64,000 nucleotides of DNA from Papaver somniferum (lineage: Eukaryota > Streptophyta > Magnoliopsida > Ranunculales > Papaveraceae), in the NCBI RefSeq assembly GCF_003573695.1, contig NC_039368.1, positions 16,434,360 through 16,498,359 of the forward strand, written 5' to 3'. The position numbers and the translations under genes were made by a program. Shown here in pieces: positions 1 to 11,566 of this stretch; the stretch's first letter is position 1; every line of letters starts with the position of its first letter. The notes beneath the pieces were generated by a model. That model was given only the letters and a program-made list of their open reading frames with translations. It did not search any database and had not been told where the DNA came from.

Positions 1-1289
1 GGCCCTGTCCAAATCCAGCACCCATGTCCAAACCCGGATCCAGCTCACCAATACAATTTTTATTGCCTATCTGTCTGTTTAACCACCAGCCACTTTCATT
101 CCAAGTTCAGGTCACATCAACAGGCTCCATTCTTTCCAGCCTCCAATGGGTTTCATCTTCATTATCCTTCGATTAAAAGGGGTATAGAACCTACACCTCC
201 ATTTGCTCCAACTGTAGCTCCACTTCTTAATCTTTGTCTTGTAAACCTCTACGTGTAACGATCACCAACAGCTCAACCACCTCCAACAAACTAACCCAGA
301 ACTTCTCATATAGATATAGAAAATGTCAGACCCTGAAACTCATGACAACACACAGTCTTCACCATCTGCATCGTGCTTGCACCATGTCTTCTGCATGTTA
401 ACTTCTTAATCTCAACACCAACGAATCCATCGCCACATCAATTTTCTCCATCTCCATCTTCTCTCGAATTCAACCATGGAAACCATGGCAGTACATCACC
501 ACCAGCGCCTTTATTGTTCTCCCTGAATTCCAGTTCAACTCCAACTGCAAAACATCACCGGCTATTAACCATCCAACTATCGCCATCGATCACCAGTAAC
601 ACCAACACTACATTCACAGTTGTGCATTTCTTAAGTAACCCATCATTCTTCCCTGTGTGTTACTTTCACGGCACAAATTCAAGTCAAATACCGACTTAAG
701 TTCTTAGTAACTCGAGCTAATAATTCTGTGTACTTCAGTTCACATCCATGACCAAGGAAGCACGTTTAATCGTGGTCATCTAAACTTCTTTGCCGGCGGC
801 AGCTAAACCATCTCTTCCGCCACCTCCATACAACCATCATCGACCAAACCACGTTAATGTCGACGCTACCACCACAATCACAATTTTAGAGAGATGCTAT
901 CTTCATGAGAAATGTAAGAATGGTTCTTAAAACCATTTGCTTTCTTTTTCATTGCTATAAGAAATAAGATACGGCGTCTATATAACTCATGCAAAAATGA
1001 GTGGAGTAAGTGGTGACACGTCCTTTAGTTACCAGTGGACTTCACCAGCTTGGAATAGAAAAACCTTTAATTCTTCACGTTATTTAACAAGGAATAAAGA
1101 TTCTATGTTTCACCACTTCATTTACTGTCGTGAGTGCTTTAGCAGTGAGAGAGAGACAGTTCTTTATTCGGTTGACCTTTTCACTGGGAGAAGCTTGAGT
1201 GCACACATTTATGAACAACAAAACAGCCCAATTTAAGCTCCATATTTATTTGCTGCCATGAGTAATTCGAGTGGTCCTAATAAGAGCTG

Positions 1290-1620
1290 TTGATATATTA
1301 AAATACCAGGGCAACCACGTTTTGTCATTGTGGTTGCTGATACATAGAAATACCAGGCCAAACCCATTACATAATTATGGTTGCTAATACATGGAAATAT
1401 CAGGCCAACCCCATTTCATCATTGTGGTTGCTGATATATGGGAATACCAGGCCAACCCGGCTGCTGATACATGGAAATACCAGGCCAACATAGTAAGTGC
1501 TGCTAATATATAGAAATACCAGGCCAACATAATAAGTGTTGCTGATATATAGAAATACCAGGCCAGCATATTTGATCATCGTGGTTCTGATACATGGAAA
1601 TACCAGGCCAACCACAATTC
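1290..1620. repeat. Tandem repeat, core AATACCAGGCCAAC
   Basis: About eight imperfect copies of a unit containing TGATACATGGAAATACCAGG followed by CCAAC occur at spacings of roughly 36-50 bases. Some units also carry a CATTGTGGTTGC segment and others lack it, so unit length varies. The overlapping minus-strand frames with repeated LAWYFYIS or VGLVF strings come from this array and are not treated as genes. Confidence 0.85.
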
Positions 1621-2193
1621 GTCATTGTCGTCGCAAACACCATTAAGTCTCACATTTTGTTGTTTATTCGCTGGATGATCGAATTCACTTGTACTTTCTA
1701 CAAAAGCACTAAAATAGTATTAGTAACTAAAATATTGTATCCTAGCTACTATAAATATGGGTATAAAATGTATCATTTACATGCTTATCATCCACCCCGT
1801 TAAAGCTCGTGGTCATCGACGGTTTGCCCTCTTACGCATCCAGCCAACCTACTTTGTTCCCACGACGATGTAGTGCCTTCTGGTCACATCTACTGCCAAG
1901 AACTGTTGTCGCTCGTGATACCAGCCAGAGCTTCACCATGGAAACAATCACTACGAAGATGGAAACATGGAAACCACACTTTGGGTGAGGCGGTTTACAG
2001 CATGCGGCGTACACTACGCCCGTTACAGGAAAGTGTCATAAGGGTGAGGCGGTTAGTAAATACAAGAAGTAATGGTGAAACGTTTCCTTTATTATGGAAA
2101 CATCAATTCCAGGCGTTACCCGTTACCATTTTCTTCCATTTACTCAACCGTTTCCACTTCTTACGAGACCAGGGTACATTTCGTTGCGACTTG

Positions 2194-2202
2194 TATAAAT
2201 AG
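2194..2202 (+). promoter_or_regulatory. TATA-like box in putative LTR
   Basis: TATAAATAG is followed by pyrimidine-rich, leader-like DNA up to about 2560. It could be the promoter of the putative LTR that ends near 2568. This is a motif match only. Confidence 0.35.
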
Positions 2203-2568
2203 GTCTCACCTATTTCCACCAAAGACAAGTTTTGGTCAGGAGAATACAACACTCAGAAATCACTTGTTAGCTTTCCCATCTGTTAGCTTTCCACTTTCTG
2301 ATACAAGTCGTCAAACAACTACTCTTCCTAAATCAACTATTCTGGTCTCAACACTCTCTTCGCTTCCCACTCTAGACCAAACCTTCTCATTCACTTTGTG
2401 ACCGAAGCAAGTCTGGAACGGCCATTTCTTGGTTTAGGCCGGATTTGTACAGATTGATCTCTCGAATCAAAGTACTCCCTTGCAGTACATTGTTTAGGGT
2501 TTAGACTCGTTTCTCACCCACACACTCGAAATTACCAAAATCAGCAGAAATTTTTTTCACCCTCAAAC

Positions 2569-3464
2569 AACAAGATATAAAAAGTAATCACAAACATCTT
2601 CATCTCATTGTTTGCGATTCCGCAACATCTTGTTTCGCTACCATACGATTAAGATTGTTGTGAGGTGATTGATAACTGCAGGCTGTTCTTCGGGAATATA
2701 AGACCGGATTATCAATTGGTTCCTGTTCACCTTGATCATTATCAAAAGACGGAACAAAACCTTTAGGATTTATCTGTGGGAGACATATTAATCCTTTGAT
2801 AGACTTGTCTGTGGGAGACAAATTTGTTTATTGTCAAAGCCTGCGATTTTGGGTTGTAGCAACTCTTAGTTGTGGGTGAGATCAGCTAAGGGAATCAAGT
2901 ACGCAGTATCCTGCTGGGATCATAGGCGTAGGGAGTACAACTGTACCTTGGATCGATGGGAGACTGATTGGGGTTCAACTACAGTCCAGTCGAAAGTTTT
3001 GCTTGGAGTAGGCTAGTGTCTGTAGCGGCTTAATACATTGTGTGTTCAATCTGGACTAGGTCCCGGGGGTTTTCTGCATTTGCGGTTTCCGCATTAACAA
3101 AATTCTGGTGTCTGTGTTATTTATATTTCCGCATTATATTGTTTATCTTTATAATTGAAATAATACAGGTTGTGCGTTGTAGATCATCAATTAGAATATC
3201 CGACCTTTGGTTGTTGATTTATATTGATTGATCCTTATATTGGTCTTTGGTACCATACAAGTTATTCCTTGAATTTGATTAAAGACTCGCTGATTCTATT
3301 AGCTCGAGTAAATCAAATCAAGAGAGAGATATTAACTCCTTGATATACTTTTATCTAGATTGAGTCTGACTGCCTAGTCGATTCTCTAGAAATTATATCG
3401 GAGTTATTCCATGCAGATTGCTAAGCGAAATATTGGGTGGTGTTGTTAAACCCCGACTTTTTCA
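2569..3464 (+). mobile_element. 5' LTR (3' part only) of long-LTR copia-type element
   Basis: This matches the last ~890 bases of the complete 3' LTR at 8380-9268 almost base for base, including the ACAAAAAGTAATCACAAACA-like start, a block around the words GTCCCG and TTTCTGCATTTGCGG, and a terminus in TTTTTCA. The first ~1.56 kb of the LTR is missing and replaced by unrelated LTR-like DNA. The primer binding site follows one base after the end. The pair of direct repeats defines the element. Confidence 0.85.
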
Positions 3465-3465
3465 A

Positions 3466-3480
3466 TTGGTATCAAAGCAG
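3466..3480 (+). other. Primer binding site (initiator tRNA-Met type)
   Basis: TTGGTATCAAAGCAG directly follows the LTR end. It differs by one base from the usual TGGTATCAGAGC-type complement of the initiator tRNA-Met 3' end used by plant Ty1/copia elements. Confidence 0.75.
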
Positions 3481-3530
3481 GCAAACACGTTCAAGACCTT
3501 ACAAGTCTGTGTTTGTAGCGATCTAACTCT

Positions 3531-3953
3531 ATGGACAGTAGTGTTATCTCAATAAATGCACCACCAGATCCAGGGATTTCAGAATTCTCTTCCATGACTG
3601 ATTTAATAAAATCTGTAGAAGAAATTCTATCTAAACCTCCACCAGGTTTAAAATCCCTTGAAGTGTTTTCAGGGCTTGAAAAGAAGCTTGAGTGCTCATC
3701 TCTTGATGTTGAGTTATACCTCCAGAAAGAGCAAGAATCTCTTGACAGGATAAATCAAGGTATGATGAATAATATTCATGTAAAGGTTGATATTGATTTA
3801 CTAATCAGTGAGAGCAATCCTCCTCCTCTGCGTAATCCAATTAGTTGTGATAAACTAAACGAATTACAAGAGGAGTTTAAATCTCAGTCATCTGAGTGTA
3901 TCACCTCAAAGCATGAATTGATTCGTTGCTCAATTCCTGATACTTCCTATTAA
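3531..3953 (+). CDS. Short ORF at gag position, unknown function (140 aa)
   Basis: The frame opens with ATG 51 bases after the primer site and encodes 140 residues. The sequence is acidic and Ser/Leu-rich, with a likely amphipathic or coiled segment around residues 20-90 and several Pro-Pro pairs. There is no gag UBN2 domain and no CCHC knuckle. It stands where gag would start, and the leader resembles that of the minus-strand element at 44146-45207, which also carries a non-gag ORF here. Following DNA (3954-4350) is still rich in Lys/Phe codons but broken by stops, so the ORF may be the N-terminus of a longer ancestral protein. Function is unknown. Confidence 0.5.
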   Translation: MDSSVISINAPPDPGISEFSSMTDLIKSVEEILSKPPPGLKSLEVFSGLEKKLECSSLDVELYLQKEQESLDRINQGMMNNIHVKVDIDLLISESNPPPLRNPISCDKLNELQEEFKSQSSECITSKHELIRCSIPDTSY

Positions 3954-5639
3954 GATAGTAGTATTGTCTTCTTATATGAAGAATCTAGGATGTCTCTTTT
4001 TATCAAAAGAGTTTCCCTTCGCAGTACTAAAAACTATCTGCAGAAACTGTTTTTTATAAGTTGGAAAACAAGAAATCAGAAGCACAAATCTTTTTGGGTT
4101 CTCTTGAAGTTCTTTGATAGACTTATAAAAACAGTTCCTTGGGTGTTTCTCAACACTACAAGATTTAAGAGTTGTTGGAAAGAAAGTCTTTCTTGGTGAC
4201 ATGGTGAGCAAGACATTGTTCACCTCAACACAACTTGTTTGTGTTGAAAGTGCATCCTCACCAAGAAATGTCATGCTATGTATACGGTGAGGGAAGCACA
4301 ACAACTGGGGCGCACAGACTATATTCGATAAGGCTGTAGAATTCAATTGGACTTTTCTAATAAGGTATGTCTATAAACTTGAGCAAGTTTTATGTTTTTA
4401 TCACTTGTTTGAGTACTTATAATGATCCATGTACCTTGATTATAGTTCATTTCTACCTAACTTGATCTGTGTTTAAGGTTTTTAAATGTTTAGGTTTGAA
4501 AACATTAGTTCGGGATGTTTAGACTTCATGGTACACATACCAAGTATGCATAACATCATTTAGAACCAAAATACAGGGGTTTAAGTTCGCAAAACCCGTC
4601 TGCATACTGCTCTAGGATACAAAAATTCGTTTGCGAACTTGTATGCATACTTGACGTCGATATTCGGTAAACTTGTTTTGGTCGTAACTTCTTTGTACGA
4701 ACTCGTATTGACCTCATTCTTTTTGAACTCTATTCCGCTTTGAATTCTCTTCAAAATGGAGATGAGAAACCTTGAATTTGGATGAGTTAATATTGGTATT
4801 TGTCATGACTCTTGTTTTTGAGTATTTTGCTCCGTTTCGTTGCACTTGTTCCACTTCTCTTGAACTTGGGAATTTGGATTATTGGAGTACTGTTCTTATA
4901 AGCTCTTTTATATCTTTACAATAATGTTGTTGGTGAATCACAAAGAAGGAAGTTCAATAATGGGAAGTAGCACGCATTACTATGGTATTCTTGAATGTTC
5001 ACAACCATCTTTTGTGAACTATGATGCATGGTCGTTAATGAATTTGTATGTTCTTCTTTGTTAAGAAAATCTTTTTATATGCCTTTGGTAGCTAATCTTG
5101 GTGTAAATCCGGGCGAAAAAGGTTGATTCTACCCTCTAAGGACAAATCATCTTATATGAGCGTTACGAGTTTGTCTTGATGACTAGCAAACTTCTTATGA
5201 GAATTTATTCTTGTTTTTGAGAAGGATTACTAGAGTTTGGAATAGCCATTATTGTGATTACACATAGCTATGTCCATTTTTTTCATCTTCATGTTTTTAG
5301 ATTTATTTGTTTAAATTCTAAAATTATTTGAGAGATGATTTTTGCAGTATTAATCTTTATATATTGCAGTATGTTATGGGATATGTGAGTTTACGTCAGT
5401 GAACTATATTTGTCCCATACTTTGTCAAAAGTAAAGTCGTTCATAGTCGGTATTCACGTACTGGTAAAAGAATGAAAGGACTTTTGACAAATACAAAAGT
5501 TAAGCCTATATTGTCAAACATTTGATGGAAGATAGGTTAAAATCTTTTGTTTCCAAGGATTATGTCTATTAATTGCCGTTATGCAAGTAGTGATTGAAGA
5601 TATAATGAATCCTTGTGTATTCCGCAGTATTGATCATCC

Positions 5640-6070
5640 CTGATCCATATTTTTATGTATTACTGTGAGGCTCCGTAATGTATCTTATGTTGAGCATTAT
5701 ACAACCAAGTTGATTTTTTTAGCTTAGTTGTTGTTCCGTGAGATATGTTATGTCGAGCATATTGAACTAAATTAATCATTTTGCTTGGTTATTTAGTTAT
5801 TGTTCCGTAAGTATTCTTATGTCGATCAGAACAAATGACAATTAAATTGATTACTTTTGTGATTAGTTTGGTTGTGTATTCCAATTAGATTAATTATGGG
5901 TTCTCTTGTAATTAATCTAGTTGAGTATTTTCTTGTCTCCATAAGTTCTCTTACGTTGAGCATAATCAATTGAGTTGATCACCTCTTGTGTTTAATTTGA
6001 TTGTGTATACCAATTAAATTAATCATCGGTTTACTTGTGATTAATTTGATTGAGTTCTTTGGATATAGAA
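5640..6070 (+). repeat. Diverged tandem repeat in element interior
   Basis: Several imperfect units contain TTCCGTAAG or TTCCGTGAG-like words, then TTATGTCGAGCAT or similar, then AATTAATCAT or AATTGATCAC and a TTGGTTGTGTAT-like segment. The period is roughly 60-120 bases. This is a non-coding array within the retroelement. Confidence 0.55.
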
Positions 6071-6801
6071 AATCGCTCTCATGGTTTTTGGTGTCCAATA
6101 AAATCCTTCTTTTCTTTCGAAATTAAGGTCGCTCTTGTTTTTCTTTCGGGAATGACATGAAATGGGGGAGAGTTCTTTTGAACTTGTGCTTAATGGTCAT
6201 ATCTTGAGGGGTGTGCGGCTGTGGAATTTTAGAGGGGTTATCTTGTATCTTTAAACTCCTTGATGAATGCATTTAGCTTCGGCTTTATGATTGCATATAA
6301 ATTAGTTGGTATGTATTTTTTCTTTTAGTCATGAAATGTCTCTTTCGAAAATTTCATTATGATCCCGTTCTTGTACCTTTGCCAATTTTATTGACAAAAA
6401 AGGGGAGAATTAATATGTAGTTCATACTACAAATACATATGGTTTTCGGATCATTGTGTAAGGGGGAGTGGTTTCCATGTGAGATGGAGTATTGACTAAG
6501 AGGGAGTGATACATATCACCATAGTATTATTGTTGAAGTTGTGATACAATTGGACTTTGACATTGTGTAATAATAATATAACACTGTATAACAATGATCG
6601 AGACCGATGCTTTCTCATTGTTATAGCTACGGATCTTCAACAACGGTGATGCTAAACTTACAACCTTTGGGATCATTGGAGTACTTGGAAGTGGCGAATA
6701 TTTCGAGGAATGTTAAAGATTAGACATGTGGAATAGGATCTACTAAATTTTCTTTATCATTTTTGTATTCCATATGTATTGATAGTTTTGTCACTAAAAT
6801 T

Positions 6802-6816
6802 GACAAAGGAGGAGAT
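6802..6816 (+). other. Polypurine tract
   Basis: GACAAAGGAGGAGAT lies immediately before the TGTTAGAGC start of the 3' LTR. It matches the GACAAAGGGGGAGAT-type tract of plant copia elements and fixes the LTR boundary. Confidence 0.8.
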
Positions 6817-9268
6817 TGTTAGAGCATTGCTTGGTCGAACTCACATGCATTGCTATCTCAAGCATGTTTGTCAATGTTAGTGATCAAAACTATAAGTCTT
6901 GATTTCTAGTCTATTATAGCTAAGTCTCGGACTAGGATAGAAAGTGTAGTTGAGCTCAAGGACTTCATGACGATTCATCATACAAGAAGAAGAACTACTC
7001 AAGGAACCGGTGGAACTTCTCGACAAAAATGTATGTGAAGACTTGAACTTATCTGTCACTCAAAAGTCTATCTAATCTATCTCATACTCTTTGAGACAAG
7101 AAGTCGTATGCTATATATATATACTTGGATTATACACATTTGGTACTTCGATCTGAGTATACCTCGTCTATCTATATCTCGAAATATGTGTTGGTAAGCT
7201 TTTCTCTTTAACCGAGTTTATCTTTACCATGTGACGAAAGTCATAATATGTTTCAATCATCTTGAAAATTTCTTTGACAAGAAATGGTGTAACAACTATA
7301 TAACGTCCTCTAAGAATGTTTTGATGATTTAAATGAGAGTTTAGATTACATAACCAATGGTGGACATAAGCATTGTTGTGGAAACACATTTATGTATAAG
7401 TCCTATTCCTTGAGCCAAAGTTTGCGAACTTTGTTGATCAAGAGAACCGAAAGGATGGCGTGAGCCAAGTCCATGAACCCAGTCCGCGAACTGCCAAAGT
7501 TCTCAAACCCGAGAATTTCTGCTGGAGTTAACAAACTACTTGCGTGAAGCTAAGTCCGCGAACCGACGAAGTTCTCAAGACCGAGAATTTCTGTTGGAGT
7601 TTGTAAACTCTGCCTGGTAACTTAAGTCCGCGAACCTAGTCTGCGAACTTGAGAAGGTTATATATCTGAAGATGATTTCTGACTTAAACTTAAAAAGACT
7701 AAGGAATGCAGTTTGCAAACCGTGGCTATAAAAGTTCATGAACCGATTCAAGTGAATCAAATCATCTTTGCTTCAATTGTGTCTTGTGTAGTACATGAGA
7801 TTTCCTTACAATTGAACAACTCTCTAACTAGTTCATTTGAAGTCATTTGAACTAGTTGTGGTGAAGAAGAACATGGTTGATATGAAATTCTCATATGGAT
7901 AACCATTTGGTTAACTGTTGTTGAACCAACAAGTGCATATGTTTGGGTACGGTTAATAAACCTAGAAGCGTGCATTGTCAAGTGTGTATAACAAGATAAG
8001 TTTTCGATCTAACGGTTGAGAAATATTAGCTTGAATTTAAATCAGGTTTTCATCTAACGGTGAATATTGAATGCTTTGTTACTAAGCTAACATTGATTGC
8101 AAGCCCTGATTTGAAAGATTATATAAGGGAGACATCTAGTATTGTGCAAAACTAATCCCCACACCTTACGTGTGATACTAGTTTGCATATTAGAGTCGAT
8201 TCTCCTTTAACCTTTGGTTTTCTTCTTCTAAAACCAGGTTAACGACTTAAAGACTTCATTGGGATTGTGAAGCCATACCGATACTACTTTTATCTTAGTT
8301 GTGTGATATGATCTTGCATCTTCTATCGTACGAGTACAATCAAATTGATTGGCTTGAGGTTGATATCTCCGATAGGCAAGATACAAAAAGTAATCACAAA
8401 CATCTTCGTCTCATTGTTTGTGACTCCGCAACATCTTGTTTCGCTATTATACGATTAAGATTGTTGTGAGGTGATTGATAACTCTAGGCTGTTCTTCGGG
8501 AATATAAGACCGGATTATTAATTGGTTCTTGTTCACCTTGATTATTATCAAAAGACGGAACAAAACCTTTAGGGTTTATCTGTGGGAGACAGATTAATCC
8601 TTTGATATACTTATCTGTGGGAGACAGATTTTTTTATTGTCAAAGCCTGCGATTTTGGGTCGTAGCAAATCTTAGTTATGGGTGAGATCATCTAAGGGAA
8701 TCAAGTACGCAGTATCCTGCTGGGATCAGAGGCTTAGGGAGTAAAATTATACCTTGGATCGTGGGAGACTGATTGGGGTTCAACTACAGTCCAGTCGAAA
8801 GTTAGCTTGGAGTAGGCTAGTGTCTGTAGTGGCTTAATACAATGTATTCAATCTGGACTAGGTCCCGAGGTTTTTCTGCATTTGCGGTTTCCTCGTTAAC
8901 AAAATTCCGGTGTCTGTGTTATTTATATTTCCGCATTATATTGTTTATCTTTATAATTGAAATAATACAGGTTGTGCGTTGTAGATCATCAATTAGAATA
9001 TCCGACCGTTGGTTGTTGATTTAAATTGATTGATCCTTGGATATTGGTCTTTGGTACCATCCAAGTTATATCTTGTATTTTATTAAAGACTCGCTGATTC
9101 TATTAGATCAAGTAAATCAAATCAAGAGAGAGATATTAACTCCTTGAGATACTTTTATCTAGATTGAGTCTGACTGTCTAGTTGATTCTCTAGAAATTAT
9201 ATCGGAGTTATTCCATACAGATTGTTAAGCGAAATATTGGGCGGTATTGTTAGAACCCCGTTTTTTCA
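6817..9268 (+). mobile_element. Complete 3' LTR (2,452 bp) of long-LTR copia-type element
   Basis: It starts TGTTAGAGCATTGC after the polypurine tract and ends CCCCGTTTTTTCA. The last ~890 bases match 2569-3464. Relatives in this window are the solo LTR 35203-37445 and the minus-strand LTRs 38616-41445 and 45278-47044. All share the start TGTTAGAG or CGTTAGAG and a conserved 3' block (TCTGGACTAGG, GGTTTCC, TTATATTTCCGCATTAT). There is no coding content. Confidence 0.85.
7430..7745 (+). repeat. Clustered GCGAAC words inside LTR
   Basis: The words GTCCGCGAAC, GTCTGCGAAC, GTTTGCGAAC-like and GTTCTCAAACCCGAG recur about ten times in 300 bases. The same kind of cluster occurs in the related LTR at 35690-35990 and in the fragment at 37991-38615. 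Several copies are near-palindromic (GTTCGCGAAC). Confidence 0.6.
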
Positions 9269-9726
9269 CAACTCGTTGCGACTGCTTACGTACCCTTCCC
9301 TACTCTAAAGGGATCAAGCACAAACCGTAGTTCATCACAAAGGGACCGCAACTTAAGCCAAACTCGTTTGCAAGGCTGTGGCCTAGCAAAAATGGTAATG
9401 GCCTGGTCCGTATAGGCCGTTCCGTCAAGATGCACAATGATTATGCATCATCGGGTCCTCGATATGGCATAGTGATGCCTAAGCCTCAAATGCCCTCTTC
9501 TCAAGGCTACAAAACTATAAATGAGCCATATGCATCATTTATACTCTTCCGGCTAAGCTATGAAGCTTACTTGATACATAGTCCGCATATGCACCTTCAA
9601 CCAACTACCCCTCCCTATATATGTTATATTGCAATTTCTACAAGTATGGAAAGGGGACCATATTGACATGCTTGCTTCATTATTCATTCGCAATGATTTC
9701 TTTACAGCACAATAATTGCATCACAA
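9269..9726. other. Non-coding flank with ACAATGATT words
   Basis: No gene is seen. The DNA contains CACAATGATTATGCATCATC-like words that resemble those at 14617-14960 on the far side of the gypsy fragment. The two stretches may be parts of one older repeat split by the gypsy insertion. Confidence 0.4.
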
Positions 9727-10572
9727 TGATGTAGGCATTTTTGTGTCTGATTTGTCTCGATTCTATATATTGATAGTCCTCATTTTTGTACTTATTAAGG
9801 TGTTTTATGCATGTGTAGGTATTTTTTTGGCAATAAACACTTTTGGAAAAATCGTCTCGAAAAGTTGTCTAAAGCACCCGGAGGAAATGATATTGGCACC
9901 CACAGTATAATAAGGGGCACCCACAAGACACCACCAAGGCAGCTGTTATTCGCACCCCCACTCTGGATAGGGGGCGACCACCTTTCTTCCCAAACTCAAA
10001 TTTCAAATTGGCGGGAAAATAGTGCAGACGCTGGCAGATTTAGGGTTGGAGTTTTGAGCGATTTCTATGGAGATTTAATGGCTTATTTTCGTTGGAATGG
10101 ACCTGTTAGAGCCTGACAGGGTTGGTGTGTATGTTTGGATCGAGTATTTTGGGCTGGACAACCGTGTTGGAGTGAAACATAGGAGGTGGAAGTTTATCGA
10201 AGTTTTTTTGATGACTAGGAGCAGATTTAGTCGGAGTTTGACGTGGATATTTGTTGGGATTCACTAGATTCATCAAAACAGGGATGGTAATCCCTCTATA
10301 TTCAAAAATAGAGGAGGAAATCATCGAGTTGTCTAAAACAGGGAGGTGAAGTTTTTCACGGGATTTTGGTTGATATATGGAAACTATCAGATGCAGATAA
10401 GGGAAGAATGGTAGTTGTTCGATTCTTAGATATCCTTTAGAATTTCTGGGACGTTGGATTTAATATAGCGGAGGAGTAAAAAAGATTTAGATAAGGGAAG
10501 ATCCCGTACCGTGGCAGCAAAGAAAGAAGTTAGGTTTAACCGAGTTATAATCGATCTGCTGGCTATATATAG
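9727..10572 (+). mobile_element. Gypsy-type LTR, plus orientation (left palindrome arm)
   Basis: It starts TGATGTAGGCATTTTTGTGT and runs to a TATA-like GCTATATATAGG. It is the reverse complement, with few differences, of 10721-11566, which is the 3' LTR of the minus-strand gypsy fragment. The frames found on both arms (containing WRENSADAGRF or WRENIADAGRF) are the same non-coding LTR read on opposite strands. Confidence 0.8.
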
Positions 10573-10720
10573 GTGACGGTTTCTGCGACCTTCCTTGAGT
10601 GTTGTTCTCTGTTCTTGATCTTCCTCTTTTCTACAAGTTATGAATTCGTCTCTGCAAGCCTTGGTTTTTCTCTGCAGTTACCCCAATGTGAACGTACCTC
10701 CTCCTTGACTTCTCAGCCAT
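10573..10720. other. Spacer between inverted LTR arms
   Basis: These 148 bases are not shared by the two arms and contain a pyrimidine-rich leader-like stretch. They would form the loop of a hairpin made by the flanking arms. Confidence 0.7.
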
Positions 10721-11566
10721 CTATATATAGCCAGCAGATCGATTATAACTCGGTTAAACCTAACTTCTTTCTTTGCTGCCACGGTATGGGATCTTCCCTT
10801 ATCTAAATCTTGTTTACTCATCCGCTATATTAAATCCAACGTCCCAGAAATTCTAAAGGATATCTAAGAATCGAACAGCTACCATTCTTCCCTTATCTGC
10901 ATCTGATAGTTTCCATATATCAACCAAAATCCCGTGAAAAACTTCACCTCCCTGTTTTAGACAACTCGATGATTCCATCCTCTATTTTCGAATCTAGAGG
11001 GATTACCATCCCTGTTTTGATTAATCTAGTGAATCCCAACAAATATCCACGTCAAACTCCGACTAAATCTGCTCCTAGTCATCAACAGAACTTCGATAAA
11101 ATTCCACCTCCTCTGTTTCACTCCAACACGGTTGTCCATCCCAAAATACTCGATCCAAACATACACACCAGCCCTGTCAGGCTCTAACAGGTCCATTCCA
11201 ACGAAAATAAGCCATTGAATCTCCATAGAAATCGCTCAAAACTCCAACCCTAAATCTGCCTGCGTCTGCAATATTTTCCCGCCAATTTGAAATTTGAGTT
11301 TGGGAAGAAAGGTGGTCGCCCCATATCCAGAGTGGGGGTGCGAATAACAGCTGCCTTGGGGGTGTCTTGTGGGTGCCCCTTATCCAAGCCGTGGGTGCCA
11401 ATATCATTTCCTCCGGGTGCTTTAGACAAGTTTTCAAGTCGATTTTTCCAAAAGTGTTTATTGCCCAAAAATACCTACACATGCATAAAACACCTTAATA
11501 AGTACAAAAATGAGCACTATCAATATATAGAATCGAGACAAATCGGACACAAAAACGCGTCCATCA
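10721..11566 (-). mobile_element. Gypsy-type 3' LTR, minus orientation (right palindrome arm)
   Basis: Read on the minus strand it begins TGATGGACGCGTTTTTGTGT right after a polypurine tract (AAGTTTGGGGGTTTT), as in plant Athila/Tat-type elements. It belongs to the gypsy fragment whose pol remnant is at 12778-14616. Its inverted partner is 9727-10572. Confidence 0.8.

Larger units (their letters stand above)
1..2568 (+). mobile_element. Probable LTR-retrotransposon non-coding or LTR segment
   Basis: No convincing protein is encoded here; the open frames are low-complexity Ser/Thr/Pro-rich or repeat-derived. The stretch contains a tandem repeat (1290-1620), a TATA-like box (2194-2202) followed by pyrimidine-rich leader-like sequence, and ends in CACCCTCAAACA just where recognisable copia LTR sequence resumes at about 2569. 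That looks like the 3' end of an LTR of another element inserted into, or joined to, the copia 5' LTR. The element class is inferred from layout only. Confidence 0.35.
3465..6816 (+). mobile_element. Internal region of non-autonomous copia-type element
   Basis: Between primer site and polypurine tract there are only 3.35 kb. I see no reverse transcriptase, integrase or protease. One ORF lies at 3531-3953. The rest is AT-rich, with a diverged tandem repeat (5640-6070) and GGGGGAG or GGGGAG purine blocks at about 6400-6510 that are typical of the 3' non-coding part of plant copia elements. It must have depended on a relative for mobility. Confidence 0.75.
9727..11566. repeat. 1.84 kb palindrome (846-bp inverted repeats, 148-bp loop)
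   Basis: The two arms are the same length by my count and differ by scattered substitutions (by eye around 5%). Both arms are LTRs, meeting tail to tail. A transcript across the centre would fold into a long hairpin RNA. Confidence 0.85.

Noticed and set aside
373..699. 108-residue Ser/Thr/Pro-rich open frame
   Set aside because: Low complexity, no domain, and embedded in LTR-like non-coding DNA.
1384..1615. Two overlapping minus-strand repeat-rich frames
   Set aside because: They are direct read-outs of the AATACCAGGCCAAC tandem repeat.
9811..10116. 101-residue frame found on both palindrome arms
   Set aside because: The conserved appearance comes from the arms being the same LTR; it has no domain and lies in non-coding LTR.
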